Assembly: GCA_900770165.1 (NCBI GenBank)
Contig: CAAGJJ010000081.1
Span: 1-64,000, forward strand
Direction: 5' to 3'
From: Clostridia bacterium
Lineage (GTDB): Bacteria > Bacillota > Clostridia > Oscillospirales > Acutalibacteraceae
DNA length: 64,000 nucleotides
Each line of letters opens with the position of its first letter. Positions within the stretch are counted from its first letter, which is position 1. The notes beneath the pieces are model-generated. The model saw nothing but the letters and a program-made list of their open reading frames with translations. It was not told where the DNA came from and made no database searches. Both the position numbers and the translations under genes were made by a program. Shown here piece by piece: positions 18,120-26,269 of this stretch.

Positions 18120-18190
18120 AATAAGAGTTCATCCATTAGGAATTACCTTTTGGTTGATATATATGTTTTAATATACGGAGGTGAATTTAG

Positions 18191-18433
18191 ATGGCAGTAA
18201 AAATAAGACTACGCAGGATGGGTGCTAAGAAAACTCCTTTTTATAGAATTGTTGTGGCTGATTCAAGGTATCCTCGTGATGGAAGATTTATTGAGGAAAT
18301 AGGTTATTATAATCCTTTACAAAATCCAGCAGTTGTTAAAGTAGATTCAGAGAAAGCTAAAAAATGGATTTCAAATGGAGCTCAGCCTACAGATACAGTA
18401 AAAGCATTGTTTAAAAAATATGATGTACTTTAA
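18191..18433 (+). CDS. rpsP: 30S ribosomal protein S16
   Basis: Protein of 80 residues with CGGAGGTG upstream. VKIRLRRMGAKKTPFYRIVVADSR and GRFIEEIGYYNP are S16 signatures. It binds 16S rRNA and assists early 30S assembly. It is followed by khpA, rimM and trmD, the usual order in Firmicutes. Confidence 0.97.
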   Translation: MAVKIRLRRMGAKKTPFYRIVVADSRYPRDGRFIEEIGYYNPLQNPAVVKVDSEKAKKWISNGAQPTDTVKALFKKYDVL

Positions 18434-18451
18434 TCTATGGGGGTTATGTTC

Positions 18452-18685
18452 ATGAAAGATTTATTGGTAACTTTGGCTAAAGGTCTGGTTGAAGATCCTG
18501 ATTCTGTTAGAGTTGATGTCGACGAAATAAATGATGATGGTATAATTGTGTATCATCTTCATGTTGCAGATGAAGACATGGGTAGAGTTATAGGAAAGCA
18601 AGGAAGAATTGCTAAAGCTATACGAACAGTTATGCGTGCTGCTGCAGCAAGAAACAATAGTAAGGTTTCAGTCGAGATTGATTAA
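18452..18685 (+). CDS. khpA: KH-domain RNA-binding protein KhpA (YlqC)
   Basis: Protein of 77 residues from ATG 18452, preceded by GGGGG at 8 bp. The longer frame from 18437 would start inside that site. A single KH domain has the GxxG loop in VIGKQGRIAKAIRTVMRAAA. KhpA pairs with KhpB/EloR in other Gram-positives to bind mRNAs and sRNAs and influence cell elongation. Located between rpsP and rimM as in most Firmicutes. Confidence 0.93.
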   Translation: MKDLLVTLAKGLVEDPDSVRVDVDEINDDGIIVYHLHVADEDMGRVIGKQGRIAKAIRTVMRAAAARNNSKVSVEID

Positions 18686-18703
18686 TTATTTAATGTATTT
18701 ATT

Positions 18704-18722
18704 GGGGTGTATTATACACCCC
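18704..18722 (+). terminator. Hairpin between khpA and rimM (terminator or attenuator)
   Basis: Eight-bp stem ggggtgta/tacacccc with a TTA loop, followed by a T-rich but interrupted tail (attttatattatt). It sits in an otherwise co-directional operon, so partial termination or processing is more likely than a full stop. Confidence 0.55.
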
Positions 18723-18752
18723 ATTTTATATTATTGGCCTTGGAGGGAAGGT

Positions 18753-19268
18753 ATGGGGAAAAAATATTTAGAAGTTGGTAAAATTGTTGGAACACATGGC
18801 ATAAGGGGAGATGTAAAAGTTCAACCTTGGTGTGATTCGCCAGAATTTTTATGTAAATTTAAAAATTTATATTTTGATAATGGTGAGAAAAAGGTTAAGG
18901 TTTTAGCGTCACGAGTTAATAAAAACATAGTAATAATTAATTTCCAAGGAATAGATAGTATTGAAAAAGCCGATTTGATGAGAGGCAATATTTTGTATAT
19001 TGATAGGCAGGAAGCACAGATAGATGATGATACATATTTTATTCAAGACATTATAGGTATGGAAGTAGTTGATATTGCAAATAATAAGATATATGGCTTA
19101 GTGACTGATGTAATTAAAACAGGTGCAAATGATGTATATCAGATAACAAATAGCAATAATATAGAATATTTAATTCCGGTTATTGATGAAGTAGTTAAAA
19201 AAATAGACCTGGAAAATAATAAAATTTTTATTAGCCCAATTAAGGGGATTTTTGAAGATGAGGATTGA
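18753..19268 (+). CDS. rimM: 16S rRNA processing protein RimM
   Basis: Protein of 171 residues from ATG 18753, preceded by GGAGGG. It begins KYLEVGKIVGTHGIRGDVKVQPW, the RimM signature, and has the PRC-barrel block VVDIANNKIYGLVTDV...YLIPVIDEVVKKID. RimM binds S19 and helps fold the 30S head. It overlaps trmD by 11 bp. Confidence 0.95.
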   Translation: MGKKYLEVGKIVGTHGIRGDVKVQPWCDSPEFLCKFKNLYFDNGEKKVKVLASRVNKNIVIINFQGIDSIEKADLMRGNILYIDRQEAQIDDDTYFIQDIIGMEVVDIANNKIYGLVTDVIKTGANDVYQITNSNNIEYLIPVIDEVVKKIDLENNKIFISPIKGIFEDED

Positions 19269-19989
19269 TATCTTAACACTTTTTCCAGAAATGTGTAAAA
19301 TAGTAATGGGAGAAAGTATAATAGGAAGAGCTATTAACAAGGGTGTTATAGAAGTATATTGTCACCAGATACGTGATTATACGTATGATAAACATAACAG
19401 GGTAGATGATTCTCCATATGGTGGAGGAAAAGGTATGTTATTGTTAGCAGAGCCACTTGCTGATTGCTTTGAAAATATTTGCAAGGAATTAGGGACAAGA
19501 CCGTATCTTATATATATGTCACCGCAAGGTAAAGTGCTTACACAAAAGAAAGTAAAAGAAATTTCACAATATAATAATTTAGCTATTTTGTGTGGCCATT
19601 ATGAAGGTGTAGATGAACGTTTTATAGAGGAATTTGTGGATGAGCAGATTTCAATAGGTGATTTTGTGCTTACAGGAGGCGAGCTGCCTGCTTTGCTTAT
19701 GGCAGATGCTGTATGTCGTATGGTCCCTGGTGTGCTTTCAGATTCAGAATGTTTTGAAGATGAAAGCCATTATAAAGGCCTTTTAGAGTATCCGCAGTAT
19801 ACAAGACCTTCTGTTTGGAGAGGAAAAAAGGTTCCGGAAGTTTTATTATCTGGACATCATAAAAATATAGAAAATTGGAGACATGAACAGTCCCTAATTA
19901 AAACTGCAAAGGTTAGACCAGACATGCTTGAAAAAATAGAAATAACAGAAAAAGATATGGAAATATTAAAAAATATAGATAAAAAATAA
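19258..19989 (+). CDS. trmD: tRNA (guanine-N1)-methyltransferase TrmD
   Basis: Protein of 243 residues from ATG 19258, with AAGGGG inside rimM as its ribosome site. Begins MRIDILTLFPEMC; the trefoil-knot SAM site appears as YMSPQGKVL, LCGHYEGVDERFIE and SIGDFVLTGGELPALLM. It makes m1G37 in tRNAs reading CNN codons and prevents +1 frameshifting. Last gene of the rpsP-trmD operon. Confidence 0.97.
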   Translation: MRIDILTLFPEMCKIVMGESIIGRAINKGVIEVYCHQIRDYTYDKHNRVDDSPYGGGKGMLLLAEPLADCFENICKELGTRPYLIYMSPQGKVLTQKKVKEISQYNNLAILCGHYEGVDERFIEEFVDEQISIGDFVLTGGELPALLMADAVCRMVPGVLSDSECFEDESHYKGLLEYPQYTRPSVWRGKKVPEVLLSGHHKNIENWRHEQSLIKTAKVRPDMLEKIEITEKDMEILKNIDKK

Positions 19990-20299
19990 AAGTTTATAAT
20001 ATAATTGAATTATTTTACTAAGAACAGTAAATCATACTATATACAAATAAAAAAATTATTCATAGTAGCAGAATAATAGAATTTAGGTATTATACACAAC
20101 AAAAATTCCCAATAAACGTGTCGTTATGCACAATGATAAGGATTATATTTAGTTTTGTATAGGTAATCAATACAAAATTAACATTAATTTATTGACGTCT
20201 ATTTTTATTGTGATATAATAAAACCAATGCTATAAAGATTAATTGTATTTGTGTAGTTATATGAAATTTGGATTAAATCTATGGTGGGAGAGGGTTTAG
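19990..20299 (+). other. 310-bp intergenic region between trmD and the HPr gene
   Basis: AT-rich and without a supportable open reading frame. Apart from the HPr promoter near its 3' end I see no convincing terminator or structured RNA element. Confidence 0.6.
20192..20219 (+). promoter_or_regulatory. Promoter of the HPr gene
   Basis: TTGACG (20192-20197), 16-bp spacer, TATAAT (20214-20219) with TGA just before it, an extended -10. It lies about 80 bp upstream of the start codon. Confidence 0.8.
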
Positions 20300-20563
20300 A
20301 TGTACGTTAAAGATGTAGTAGTTCAGAATCAAGTAGGTTTGCATGCACGTCCTGCAACATTTTTTATTCAGAAAGCTAATGAATTTAAATCATCAATCTG
20401 GGTAGAGAAAGAAGAACGAAGAGTTAATGCTAAAAGTTTACTTGGAGTTCTTTCATTAGGAATTGTTGGAGGAACAAGCATACGAATAATTGCCGATGGG
20501 AATGACGAGCAAGATTCAGTTGAGAATCTTGTAAAACTTGTTCAGTCGGGATTTACAGAGTAA
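20300..20563 (+). CDS. ptsH: Phosphocarrier protein HPr
   Basis: Protein of 87 residues. His15 in GLHARP is the phosphorylation site used by Enzyme I, and Ser46 in NAKSLLGVLSLG is the HPr kinase site that links it to carbon catabolite control. Both are present, so this is HPr rather than Crh. No ptsI follows: the gene has its own promoter and a terminator directly after it. Enzyme I must be encoded elsewhere. Confidence 0.95.
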   Translation: MYVKDVVVQNQVGLHARPATFFIQKANEFKSSIWVEKEERRVNAKSLLGVLSLGIVGGTSIRIIADGNDEQDSVENLVKLVQSGFTE

Positions 20564-20568
20564 CTACT

Positions 20569-20597
20569 AAGAACACCGCCTTATATGCGGTGTTCTT
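20569..20597 (+). terminator. Terminator after the HPr gene
   Basis: Eleven-bp stem aagaacaccgc/gcggtgttctt with a 7-nt loop, followed by ctgtttt. The short T-run may allow some readthrough into uvrC, which starts only 22 bp downstream. Confidence 0.75.
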
Positions 20598-20619
20598 CTG
20601 TTTTAGAGGATATTTATAT

Positions 20620-22449
20620 ATGGATGAAAGAATACGTAGACTAAGGAAGAAAGCCATGAATTTGCCTGCTTTGCCGGGCGTATATATTATGCACGATAAA
20701 AATAATAATATAATATATATTGGAAAGTCAAAGACCCTTAAAAATAGAGTTTCACAATATTTTGGATCGCCTAAAAATCATTCCGATAAAGTTTTAAGAA
20801 TGGTTTCGCAAGTAGAAGATTTTGAATATATACTTACAGACAGCGAGTTTGAAGCTCTTGTGCTGGAATGTAGTTTAATTAAACAACATACACCAAAATA
20901 CAATATCCTTTTAAAAGATGATAAAGGGTATCATTATATAAAAATAACTTCAGAAGGTTGGCCGCATATATTAGAAGCAAAACAGAAAATTGATGATGGC
21001 TCACTGTATATAGGACCGTATACGAGTTCATGGGCAGTGAAAAAATCAGTTGATGAAGCACTGAAAATTTTTAAACTTCCTAGTTGTAGTAGAAAGTTTC
21101 CACGTGATATAGGTAAATCGAGACCATGTTTAAATTATTATATTAAACAGTGTTTGGCGCCATGTAGTGGGAGAGTTAGTGAAAGCGAGTATAATGAATA
21201 TATTAATGAGGCTAAAGAGTTTTTACTTGGTGGAAATAATTTATCTATAAAAGATCTTGAATTAGAAATGTTAGAAGCTTCGGAAATGCTAGAATTTGAA
21301 AAGGCCGCTAGAATAAGAGATAGAATTTCTGCTTTGAAAAAAATAAAAGATAAACAAAAAGTTGTATCTTTGAAAATACCTGATCAAGATGTTATTGCTT
21401 TAGTAACTAATGAAAATGATTCTTGTTTTGAAGTATTTAGGTTTGCATCAGGAAGACTGTTTGACAGAGAAGAATTTTTAATTAAAGATATTGGAGAACC
21501 TAAAACTGCAAGGGCAGAGTTTATTGAAAGATATTATTCTATTAGAGATAGAATTCCATCGCAAATTACTGTTGATGGTGATATTGAAGATAAAGAAACA
21601 ATTTGCGCTTGGCTTTCTAATATGTTAGGGAAAAAAGTTAACATTGTGACTCCAATAAAAGGTGACCAAGCAAAGTTGGTCGAAATGTGTAGAAAGAATG
21701 CAGAGGAAAGTCTAGCACAAAAAATTGGCCGAACAGGTAAAGAAACAGCTGCATTAAATGAGCTTACAGAATTATTAGGCTTAAAGAAAATTCCTTATTA
21801 CATTGAGGCTTATGATATTTCTAACCTCGGTGGGAATGAAAATGTTTCTGGAATGGTAGTGTTCGACAAAGGGAGACCATTAAAATCGGCTTATAGAAAA
21901 TTTAAAATAAAGGGATTTGAAGGGCAAGACGATTATGCTTCGATGAGAGAGGTTATAAGTAGAAGATTAATTGAATATGAAAAAAATAAAGAGTCTGGAA
22001 AAGGTTTTGGAAGATTACCAGATCTTATTCTATTAGATGGTGGTAAAGGGCATGTTTCAGCTGTTTTACCTATAATTGAAAAATATGGTTATAATATACC
22101 TGTATTTGGAATGGTTAAAGATAATAAACATAAAACAAGAGCTATAACTAAGGATTCAGAAGAAATAGCTATTAAATCCAGTAGAAAAGCGTTCACTCTT
22201 ATTTCGCTTATACAAGAAGAGGTCCATAGATTTGCAATTGGGTATCATAGAAATTTAAGAAAAAATAAAACTATTTCATCTACACTGGTATCTATTCCAG
22301 GTATTGGTGATGTTAGAACCAAAACTCTTTTAAAACATTTTAAAACCATTAGCGCAATTAAAGATGCATCATTTGAAGATCTTTGCAAGGTTTCTGGTAT
22401 GACCAAACAGTCGGCAAAATCTGTATATGACTATTTTCACAGTAGTTAA
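20620..22449 (+). CDS. uvrC: UvrABC system protein C
   Basis: Protein of 609 residues from ATG 20620 with AGAGGA upstream; the longer frame from 20590 would start inside the terminator. N-terminal GIY-YIG nuclease (LPALPGVYIMHDKNNNIIYIGKSKTLKNR), a UVR motif (ASEMLEFEKAARIRDRISALKKI), the UvrC RNase-H-like nuclease (YDISNLGG, LLDGGKGH) and a C-terminal helix-hairpin-helix pair (SIPGIGDVRTKTLLKHF). It makes the dual incisions in nucleotide excision repair. Confidence 0.97.
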   Translation: MDERIRRLRKKAMNLPALPGVYIMHDKNNNIIYIGKSKTLKNRVSQYFGSPKNHSDKVLRMVSQVEDFEYILTDSEFEALVLECSLIKQHTPKYNILLKDDKGYHYIKITSEGWPHILEAKQKIDDGSLYIGPYTSSWAVKKSVDEALKIFKLPSCSRKFPRDIGKSRPCLNYYIKQCLAPCSGRVSESEYNEYINEAKEFLLGGNNLSIKDLELEMLEASEMLEFEKAARIRDRISALKKIKDKQKVVSLKIPDQDVIALVTNENDSCFEVFRFASGRLFDREEFLIKDIGEPKTARAEFIERYYSIRDRIPSQITVDGDIEDKETICAWLSNMLGKKVNIVTPIKGDQAKLVEMCRKNAEESLAQKIGRTGKETAALNELTELLGLKKIPYYIEAYDISNLGGNENVSGMVVFDKGRPLKSAYRKFKIKGFEGQDDYASMREVISRRLIEYEKNKESGKGFGRLPDLILLDGGKGHVSAVLPIIEKYGYNIPVFGMVKDNKHKTRAITKDSEEIAIKSSRKAFTLISLIQEEVHRFAIGYHRNLRKNKTISSTLVSIPGIGDVRTKTLLKHFKTISAIKDASFEDLCKVSGMTKQSAKSVYDYFHSS

Positions 22450-22462
22450 TTGTTTTTTATGA

Positions 22463-22491
22463 TTGACATTATTTGTATTTGGTGGGATAAT
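22463..22491 (+). promoter_or_regulatory. Promoter for rsmD-coaD
   Basis: TTGACA (22463-22468), 17-bp spacer, GATAAT (22486-22491) preceded by TGG as an extended -10. It lies between uvrC and rsmD. Confidence 0.78.
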
Positions 22492-22522
22492 TCAAAAAGG
22501 AGTATTATTTAGGAGTGGTTAT

Positions 22523-23071
22523 GTGCGTGTCATTACTGGAATTGCAAAAGGAAAGAAACTTGAAGTTTTAAGTGGTAATGAAGTAAGACCAACAATAGAT
22601 AGAGTGAAAGAAGCCATATTTAGTACTATTCAATTTCATTTGGAAGGAAGAACTTTTCTAGATTTATTTGGTGGATCTGGGCAAATGGGTATAGAGGCAC
22701 TTAGTAGAAAAGCCCGTGAAGCGGTTTTTATAGATGCAAGAAGGGAATCTATAGATATAATAAAAAAGAATTTGAAAAATACAGGGTTGGAATCAAATGC
22801 AAAAGTTGTTAATATGGATGCAGAGTGTTATTTAAAAAGTACTAATGAAATATTTGATATTGCATTTTTAGATCCACCCTATTATTCAGGGGAAATACAA
22901 AAAGTGTTGCCTTTACTTGTAAATTTAATGAGTAAAGATGGCCTTATAGTTTGTGAAAGTCCTTTAGATGAAGAACTTCCAAGTGAAGTAGAGAACTTTA
23001 TACTATATAAAGACCGTGTGTATGGCAAAGTAAAAATAAGTGTTTATCAACGAAAAGGTGTTGAGAAATAA
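22523..23071 (+). CDS. rsmD: 16S rRNA (guanine966-N2)-methyltransferase RsmD
   Basis: Protein of 182 residues from GTG 22523, with AGGAG seven bases upstream; this gives the family N-terminus MRVITGIAKGKKL. Motif I is FLDLFGGSGQMGIEALSR and the catalytic motif is DPPY (FLDPPYYSGE). It methylates G966 of 16S rRNA. The stop overlaps the coaD start by one base (TAATG), so the two are coupled. Confidence 0.93.
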   Translation: MRVITGIAKGKKLEVLSGNEVRPTIDRVKEAIFSTIQFHLEGRTFLDLFGGSGQMGIEALSRKAREAVFIDARRESIDIIKKNLKNTGLESNAKVVNMDAECYLKSTNEIFDIAFLDPPYYSGEIQKVLPLLVNLMSKDGLIVCESPLDEELPSEVENFILYKDRVYGKVKISVYQRKGVEK

Positions 23072-23559
23072 TGAAGAGAGCTATTTGTCCAGGAAGTTTT
23101 GATCCAGTTACGAGAGGACATGTAGATATAATAAAAAGAGCATCTGCGATGTTTGATTATGTTATTGTAGCTGTTATGGTGAATCCTAATAAGAAGCCAA
23201 GTTTTACTATAGAAGAAAGAATAAAGCTTCTAGGTTTAGCTATATCTGAATTAGATAATGTTGAAATTGTATCGTTTGATGGTCTTCTTGCAGACTATGC
23301 TAGAGAAAGGAAAGCATCGGCAATAGTTAAAGGGCTTAGAGCTATGTCGGATTTTGAATATGAATTTCAAATGGCACTTGCAAATAAAAAATTAAATAAA
23401 GATTTAGAAACAGTATTTTTTACTACTAGTGCTGAAAACATGTATCTTAGTTCAAGTATGGTAAAACAAATATCACGGTTTGGCGGAGACATATCTGGTT
23501 TTGTTCCTGAGTGTATACATGAGGAAATAAAAGATAGGCTATGCGAAAGGGGAGATTAG
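23071..23559 (+). CDS. coaD: Phosphopantetheine adenylyltransferase CoaD
   Basis: Protein of 162 residues. It has the nucleotidyltransferase signature PGSFDPVTRGHVDI near the start and the C-terminal SSSMVKQISRFGGD block. It catalyses the fourth step of coenzyme A synthesis, 4'-phosphopantetheine + ATP to dephospho-CoA. The rsmD-coaD pair is common in Firmicutes. Confidence 0.97.
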   Translation: MKRAICPGSFDPVTRGHVDIIKRASAMFDYVIVAVMVNPNKKPSFTIEERIKLLGLAISELDNVEIVSFDGLLADYARERKASAIVKGLRAMSDFEYEFQMALANKKLNKDLETVFFTTSAENMYLSSSMVKQISRFGGDISGFVPECIHEEIKDRLCERGD

Positions 23560-23561
23560 TT

Positions 23562-24014
23562 ATGAATATAGAAAGCTTAGTAGATGAGTTAGATGATATG
23601 ATTGAAGAGGCATGGATTTTACCGCTTAGTGGAGGAAAAAGCGTTTTAGATGCAGATAAGGTCAAAAGGATACTTGAGGATATAAGACTTAAGTTCCCAA
23701 AGGAAATAAGGCAAGCAAAGGCTGTAGTGGCAGATAGAAATAAAATAATAGAAGATTCTAAAAATGAAGCGGAAAAAATAATTAGGTCTGCAGAAGAAAA
23801 GGCAAAAGCTATAGTCGATAAAAGTGAAATATTAAAAGAAGCAGAGGCTAAAGCTAATGAAGTTATAGCTAATGCTCATAAGAAATCTAAAGAAATGATA
23901 AAAGTTGCTAACGAGTATGTGGACGATTTAATGACTAGAGCAGATAATGAATTGTCGAAAAATCTTGCTGAGATTAGAAGAGCAAGAAAAAGTTTAAAAG
24001 ATGTGCAGAAATAG
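23562..24014 (+). CDS. Coiled-coil protein, V-ATPase subunit E/H-like, function unknown
   Basis: Protein of 150 residues from ATG 23562, with AAGGGGAG upstream, 2 bp after coaD. Acidic N-terminus (SLVDELDDMIEEAWILPLSGGKSVLDADKVKRILEDI) and then an alanine-, lysine- and glutamate-rich coiled coil to the end. Comparable genes annotated as ATPase-like or DivIVA-like coiled coils follow coaD in other Clostridia. No membrane segment and no catalytic motif. A role in envelope or division is only inferred from the neighbouring dcw cluster. Confidence 0.6.
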   Translation: MNIESLVDELDDMIEEAWILPLSGGKSVLDADKVKRILEDIRLKFPKEIRQAKAVVADRNKIIEDSKNEAEKIIRSAEEKAKAIVDKSEILKEAEAKANEVIANAHKKSKEMIKVANEYVDDLMTRADNELSKNLAEIRRARKSLKDVQK

Positions 24015-24112
24015 AAAAAATAAAATTATGAAAGCATATTTAATAAGCTTTATATATTTGAATTTGTGATGCTTAAGTGTGTTTTGTTAATAAAATGTTA
24101 ATATGATTACGG

Positions 24113-24147
24113 AAAAATCAAGATTTTGAAAATAAATCTTGATTTTT
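24113..24147 (+). terminator. Terminator before the dcw cluster
   Basis: Thirteen-bp stem aaaaatcaagatt/aatcttgattttt with a 9-nt loop, followed by further T residues. It closes the rsmD-coaD operon. Confidence 0.8.
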
Positions 24148-24167
24148 TTTAATTTATAATATATAAT
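24139..24167 (+). promoter_or_regulatory. Promoter of mraZ and the dcw cluster
   Basis: TTGATT (24139-24144), 17-bp spacer, TATAAT (24162-24167). The -35 element lies within the 3' arm of the preceding terminator. It is just upstream of the MraZ-type repeats. Confidence 0.7.
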
Positions 24168-24179
24168 TAATCACATTAG

Positions 24180-24219
24180 GTGGTGGAATGTGGAGCAAAG
24201 TAGGTATAAGTGGATGATT
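24180..24219 (+). promoter_or_regulatory. Four 10-bp phased GTGG repeats (MraZ operator)
   Basis: Four contiguous 10-bp units begin GTGG, GTGG, GTAG and GTGG at 24180, 24190, 24200 and 24210. MraZ proteins of several bacteria bind direct repeats spaced one helical turn apart upstream of mraZ and repress the dcw operon. These lie 13-53 bp downstream of the -10 element and just upstream of mraZ, as expected for autoregulation. Confidence 0.78.
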
Positions 24220-24253
24220 GTTATTTGAATTTGTTTTGTAGGTGGTTGTTGTT

Positions 24254-24673
24254 ATGTTGATTGGAGAATACCAACATAATATTGATGCAAAAGGACGAAT
24301 TATAGTTCCTGCAAAGTTTCGCTCCGATTTAGGCCGTTGCTTTTATATTACAAAGGGACTAGATGGTTGTCTTTTTGTGCTTCCTGAAGCAGAATGGAAA
24401 GAACTTGAAGAGAAAATCCACTCTATGCCAATATCGAAAGCAAGAACACTTCAAAGATTCTTCTTTTCTGGCGCTGCTGAGGTTGAAACAGATAAACAGG
24501 GTAGGGTATTAATTCCACAACATTTAAGGGATTATGCTGGACTTGAAAAAGATATTACATTAATAGGAACTTCAAGCAGAGTCGAAATTTGGAATACTGA
24601 TGAGTGGAAAAAATTTAATGCTAATTTAACTGAAGAAAGTATTGCTGAAGCAATGGACTTGCTTGAACTTTAA
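24254..24673 (+). CDS. mraZ: Transcriptional regulator MraZ
   Basis: Protein of 139 residues from ATG 24254, so that it begins MLIGEYQHNIDAKGRIIVPAKFR, the family consensus, with AGGTGG upstream. Two AbrB-like SpoVT repeats: the second has AEVETDKQGRVLIPQHLRDYAGL. MraZ forms a ring-shaped octamer or dodecamer and represses the division and cell wall cluster. First gene of the dcw operon, 15 bp before rsmH. Confidence 0.96.
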   Translation: MLIGEYQHNIDAKGRIIVPAKFRSDLGRCFYITKGLDGCLFVLPEAEWKELEEKIHSMPISKARTLQRFFFSGAAEVETDKQGRVLIPQHLRDYAGLEKDITLIGTSSRVEIWNTDEWKKFNANLTEESIAEAMDLLEL

Positions 24674-24688
24674 GGAAAGGTAAGTTTT

Positions 24689-25615
24689 ATGAAATTTGTT
24701 CATAAGCCGGTTTTATTTAAGGAAACTATTAATCTGCTTAATGTAAAACCAGATGGTGTATATATAGATGGCACAGCAGGCGGGGGTGGACACTCTGAAG
24801 CAATTCTAGACAAGCTTACATCGGGAACGTTAGTTTCAATAGATCAAGATCCTGATGCAATAAGTGTGGTTAAAAAAAAATTCTGCAGAAATAAATCATC
24901 TATTATAGTACAATCAAATTTTTCTGAGATTGAAAGTATAGTTAAGGAACATTCCATAGATGGCGTTGACGGTGTTTTGTTAGATATAGGTGTATCGTCC
25001 TATCAACTGGACACAGCGGAAAGAGGATTTTCTTATCATAATGATGCTCCGCTGGATATGAGGATGAGCCAGTCGGGAATTTCTGCGTATGATATAGTAA
25101 ATAGCTATTCATGGCAACAGTTGGCAGAAATTATAAGTAAGTATGGAGAAGATAAATTTGCAAAAAGTATAGCTAAATCGATAGTTAGAAATAGGGAATT
25201 AAAAAAAATTAATACTACTTTGGAACTAGCAGAAATAGTAAAGTCTGCAGTTCCGGCAGCTTCAAGAAGAGATGGTGGACATCCGGCAAGAAAAACATTC
25301 CAGGCAATAAGAATTGCTGTTAATGATGAACTGAATGTTTTGCAAAAAGGGTTAGATGCAGCTTTTTCAGTGCTTAAGCCAGGAGGAAGATTAGTTGTAA
25401 TTACATTTCATTCTCTTGAAGATAGGATTGTCAAGAGGAGTATGGCTTTATGGTGTAATCCATGTACGTGTCCTCCAGATTTTCCAATTTGTGTTTGTGG
25501 TAAAAAAGCAAAAGCTAAGCTTTTGACTAAAAAACCTATTGAAGCTTCTGAGGATGAGCTTAGGGATAATCCGAGAAGTCGAAGCGCTAAACTTAGGGGT
25601 TGCATCAAGATCTAA
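24689..25615 (+). CDS. rsmH: 16S rRNA (cytosine1402-N4)-methyltransferase RsmH
   Basis: Protein of 308 residues with AAGGAAAGG upstream. SAM motif IDGTAGGGGHSEAIL, then LLDIGVSSYQLDTAERGFSYHNDAPLDMRM and the C-terminal ITFHSLEDRIVK block with a cysteine-rich CNPCTCPPDFPICVCG. It methylates N4 of C1402 in the 16S rRNA P site. Placement after mraZ is standard. Confidence 0.97.
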   Translation: MKFVHKPVLFKETINLLNVKPDGVYIDGTAGGGGHSEAILDKLTSGTLVSIDQDPDAISVVKKKFCRNKSSIIVQSNFSEIESIVKEHSIDGVDGVLLDIGVSSYQLDTAERGFSYHNDAPLDMRMSQSGISAYDIVNSYSWQQLAEIISKYGEDKFAKSIAKSIVRNRELKKINTTLELAEIVKSAVPAASRRDGGHPARKTFQAIRIAVNDELNVLQKGLDAAFSVLKPGGRLVVITFHSLEDRIVKRSMALWCNPCTCPPDFPICVCGKKAKAKLLTKKPIEASEDELRDNPRSRSAKLRGCIKI

Positions 25616-25653
25616 AGGGGAAAAAGGTATGTCTGTAGTTAAAGGGTGGAGTG

Positions 25654-26133
25654 ATGAAAAATATGGATAAACTAAATACTGCGTATGATCTTTCTTTGTT
25701 TGAAGATAATCCAAGGGTAAGAAAGAAAAAGAATAATGTTGTTAAGATTCCAAGAAAAAAAATACAAGCTAAGCGAAAAAGAAGATTGAATTCTAAAACA
25801 GTTTTATGTTCTGCTGCAATATCGGCAATTATCGTTTCGGTATTTTCTATAATGGTTTATAGTCAGATACAATTAACTGAGCTTACTGATAAAATAAACA
25901 CGGTAGACAAAACTTTGGCGGAGAGTCAGAGTACATATACTCAGTTGAAAATGAGAGCTGAGTCAAAATATTCCTTGCCTTCTGTGGAGGAATATGTTGA
26001 AAATGAATTGTTCATGAAAAAAGTTGAACCTTCACAGATAGAATATATAGCCTTATCTAATGGAGATAAAGGTGAATTAAAGAATAGAATAAATAGGGAT
26101 AGTATATTTGATAAAATAAAAAATTTGTTTTAA
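25654..26133 (+). CDS. ftsL: Cell division protein FtsL-like
   Basis: Protein of 159 residues. ATG 25654 is favoured by AGGGTGGA spacing; an adjacent GTG at 25651 is possible. A basic cytoplasmic tail of about 45 residues, one membrane helix (TVLCSAAISAIIVSVFSIMVY) and a short extracellular leucine-zipper-like coiled coil. This is a positional and topological FtsL call between rsmH and a class B PBP; FtsL joins FtsB/DivIC and FtsQ/DivIB at the divisome. Confidence 0.8.
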   Translation: MKNMDKLNTAYDLSLFEDNPRVRKKKNNVVKIPRKKIQAKRKRRLNSKTVLCSAAISAIIVSVFSIMVYSQIQLTELTDKINTVDKTLAESQSTYTQLKMRAESKYSLPSVEEYVENELFMKKVEPSQIEYIALSNGDKGELKNRINRDSIFDKIKNLF

Positions 26134-26187
26134 TAATGTGTCATAATATTACAAACGTTTAAATATTATTTTATTAATGAGGGGGTT

Positions 26188-26214
26188 GAGAGAAGATCTT
26201 GACTCTCGTTTTTT
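26188..26214 (+). terminator. Weak terminator-like hairpin between ftsL and the PBP gene
   Basis: A five-bp GAGAG/CTCTC stem (26188-26192, 26203-26207) with a 10-nt loop, followed by six T residues. Partial termination is possible in a dcw operon that otherwise reads through. Confidence 0.35.
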
Positions 26215-26269
26215 GTTAATGAGTGTTTACAGGTTCCATAGGTGTTTTGTTAATATAGGGGGAATTTAA

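Noticed and set aside
18609..18752. Longer rimM start at 18609
   Set aside because: It overlaps khpA extensively, has no ribosome site, and the family N-terminus begins at ATG 18753.
20300..20563. Crh rather than HPr
   Set aside because: Crh lacks His15; here the GLHARP histidine is present along with Ser46.
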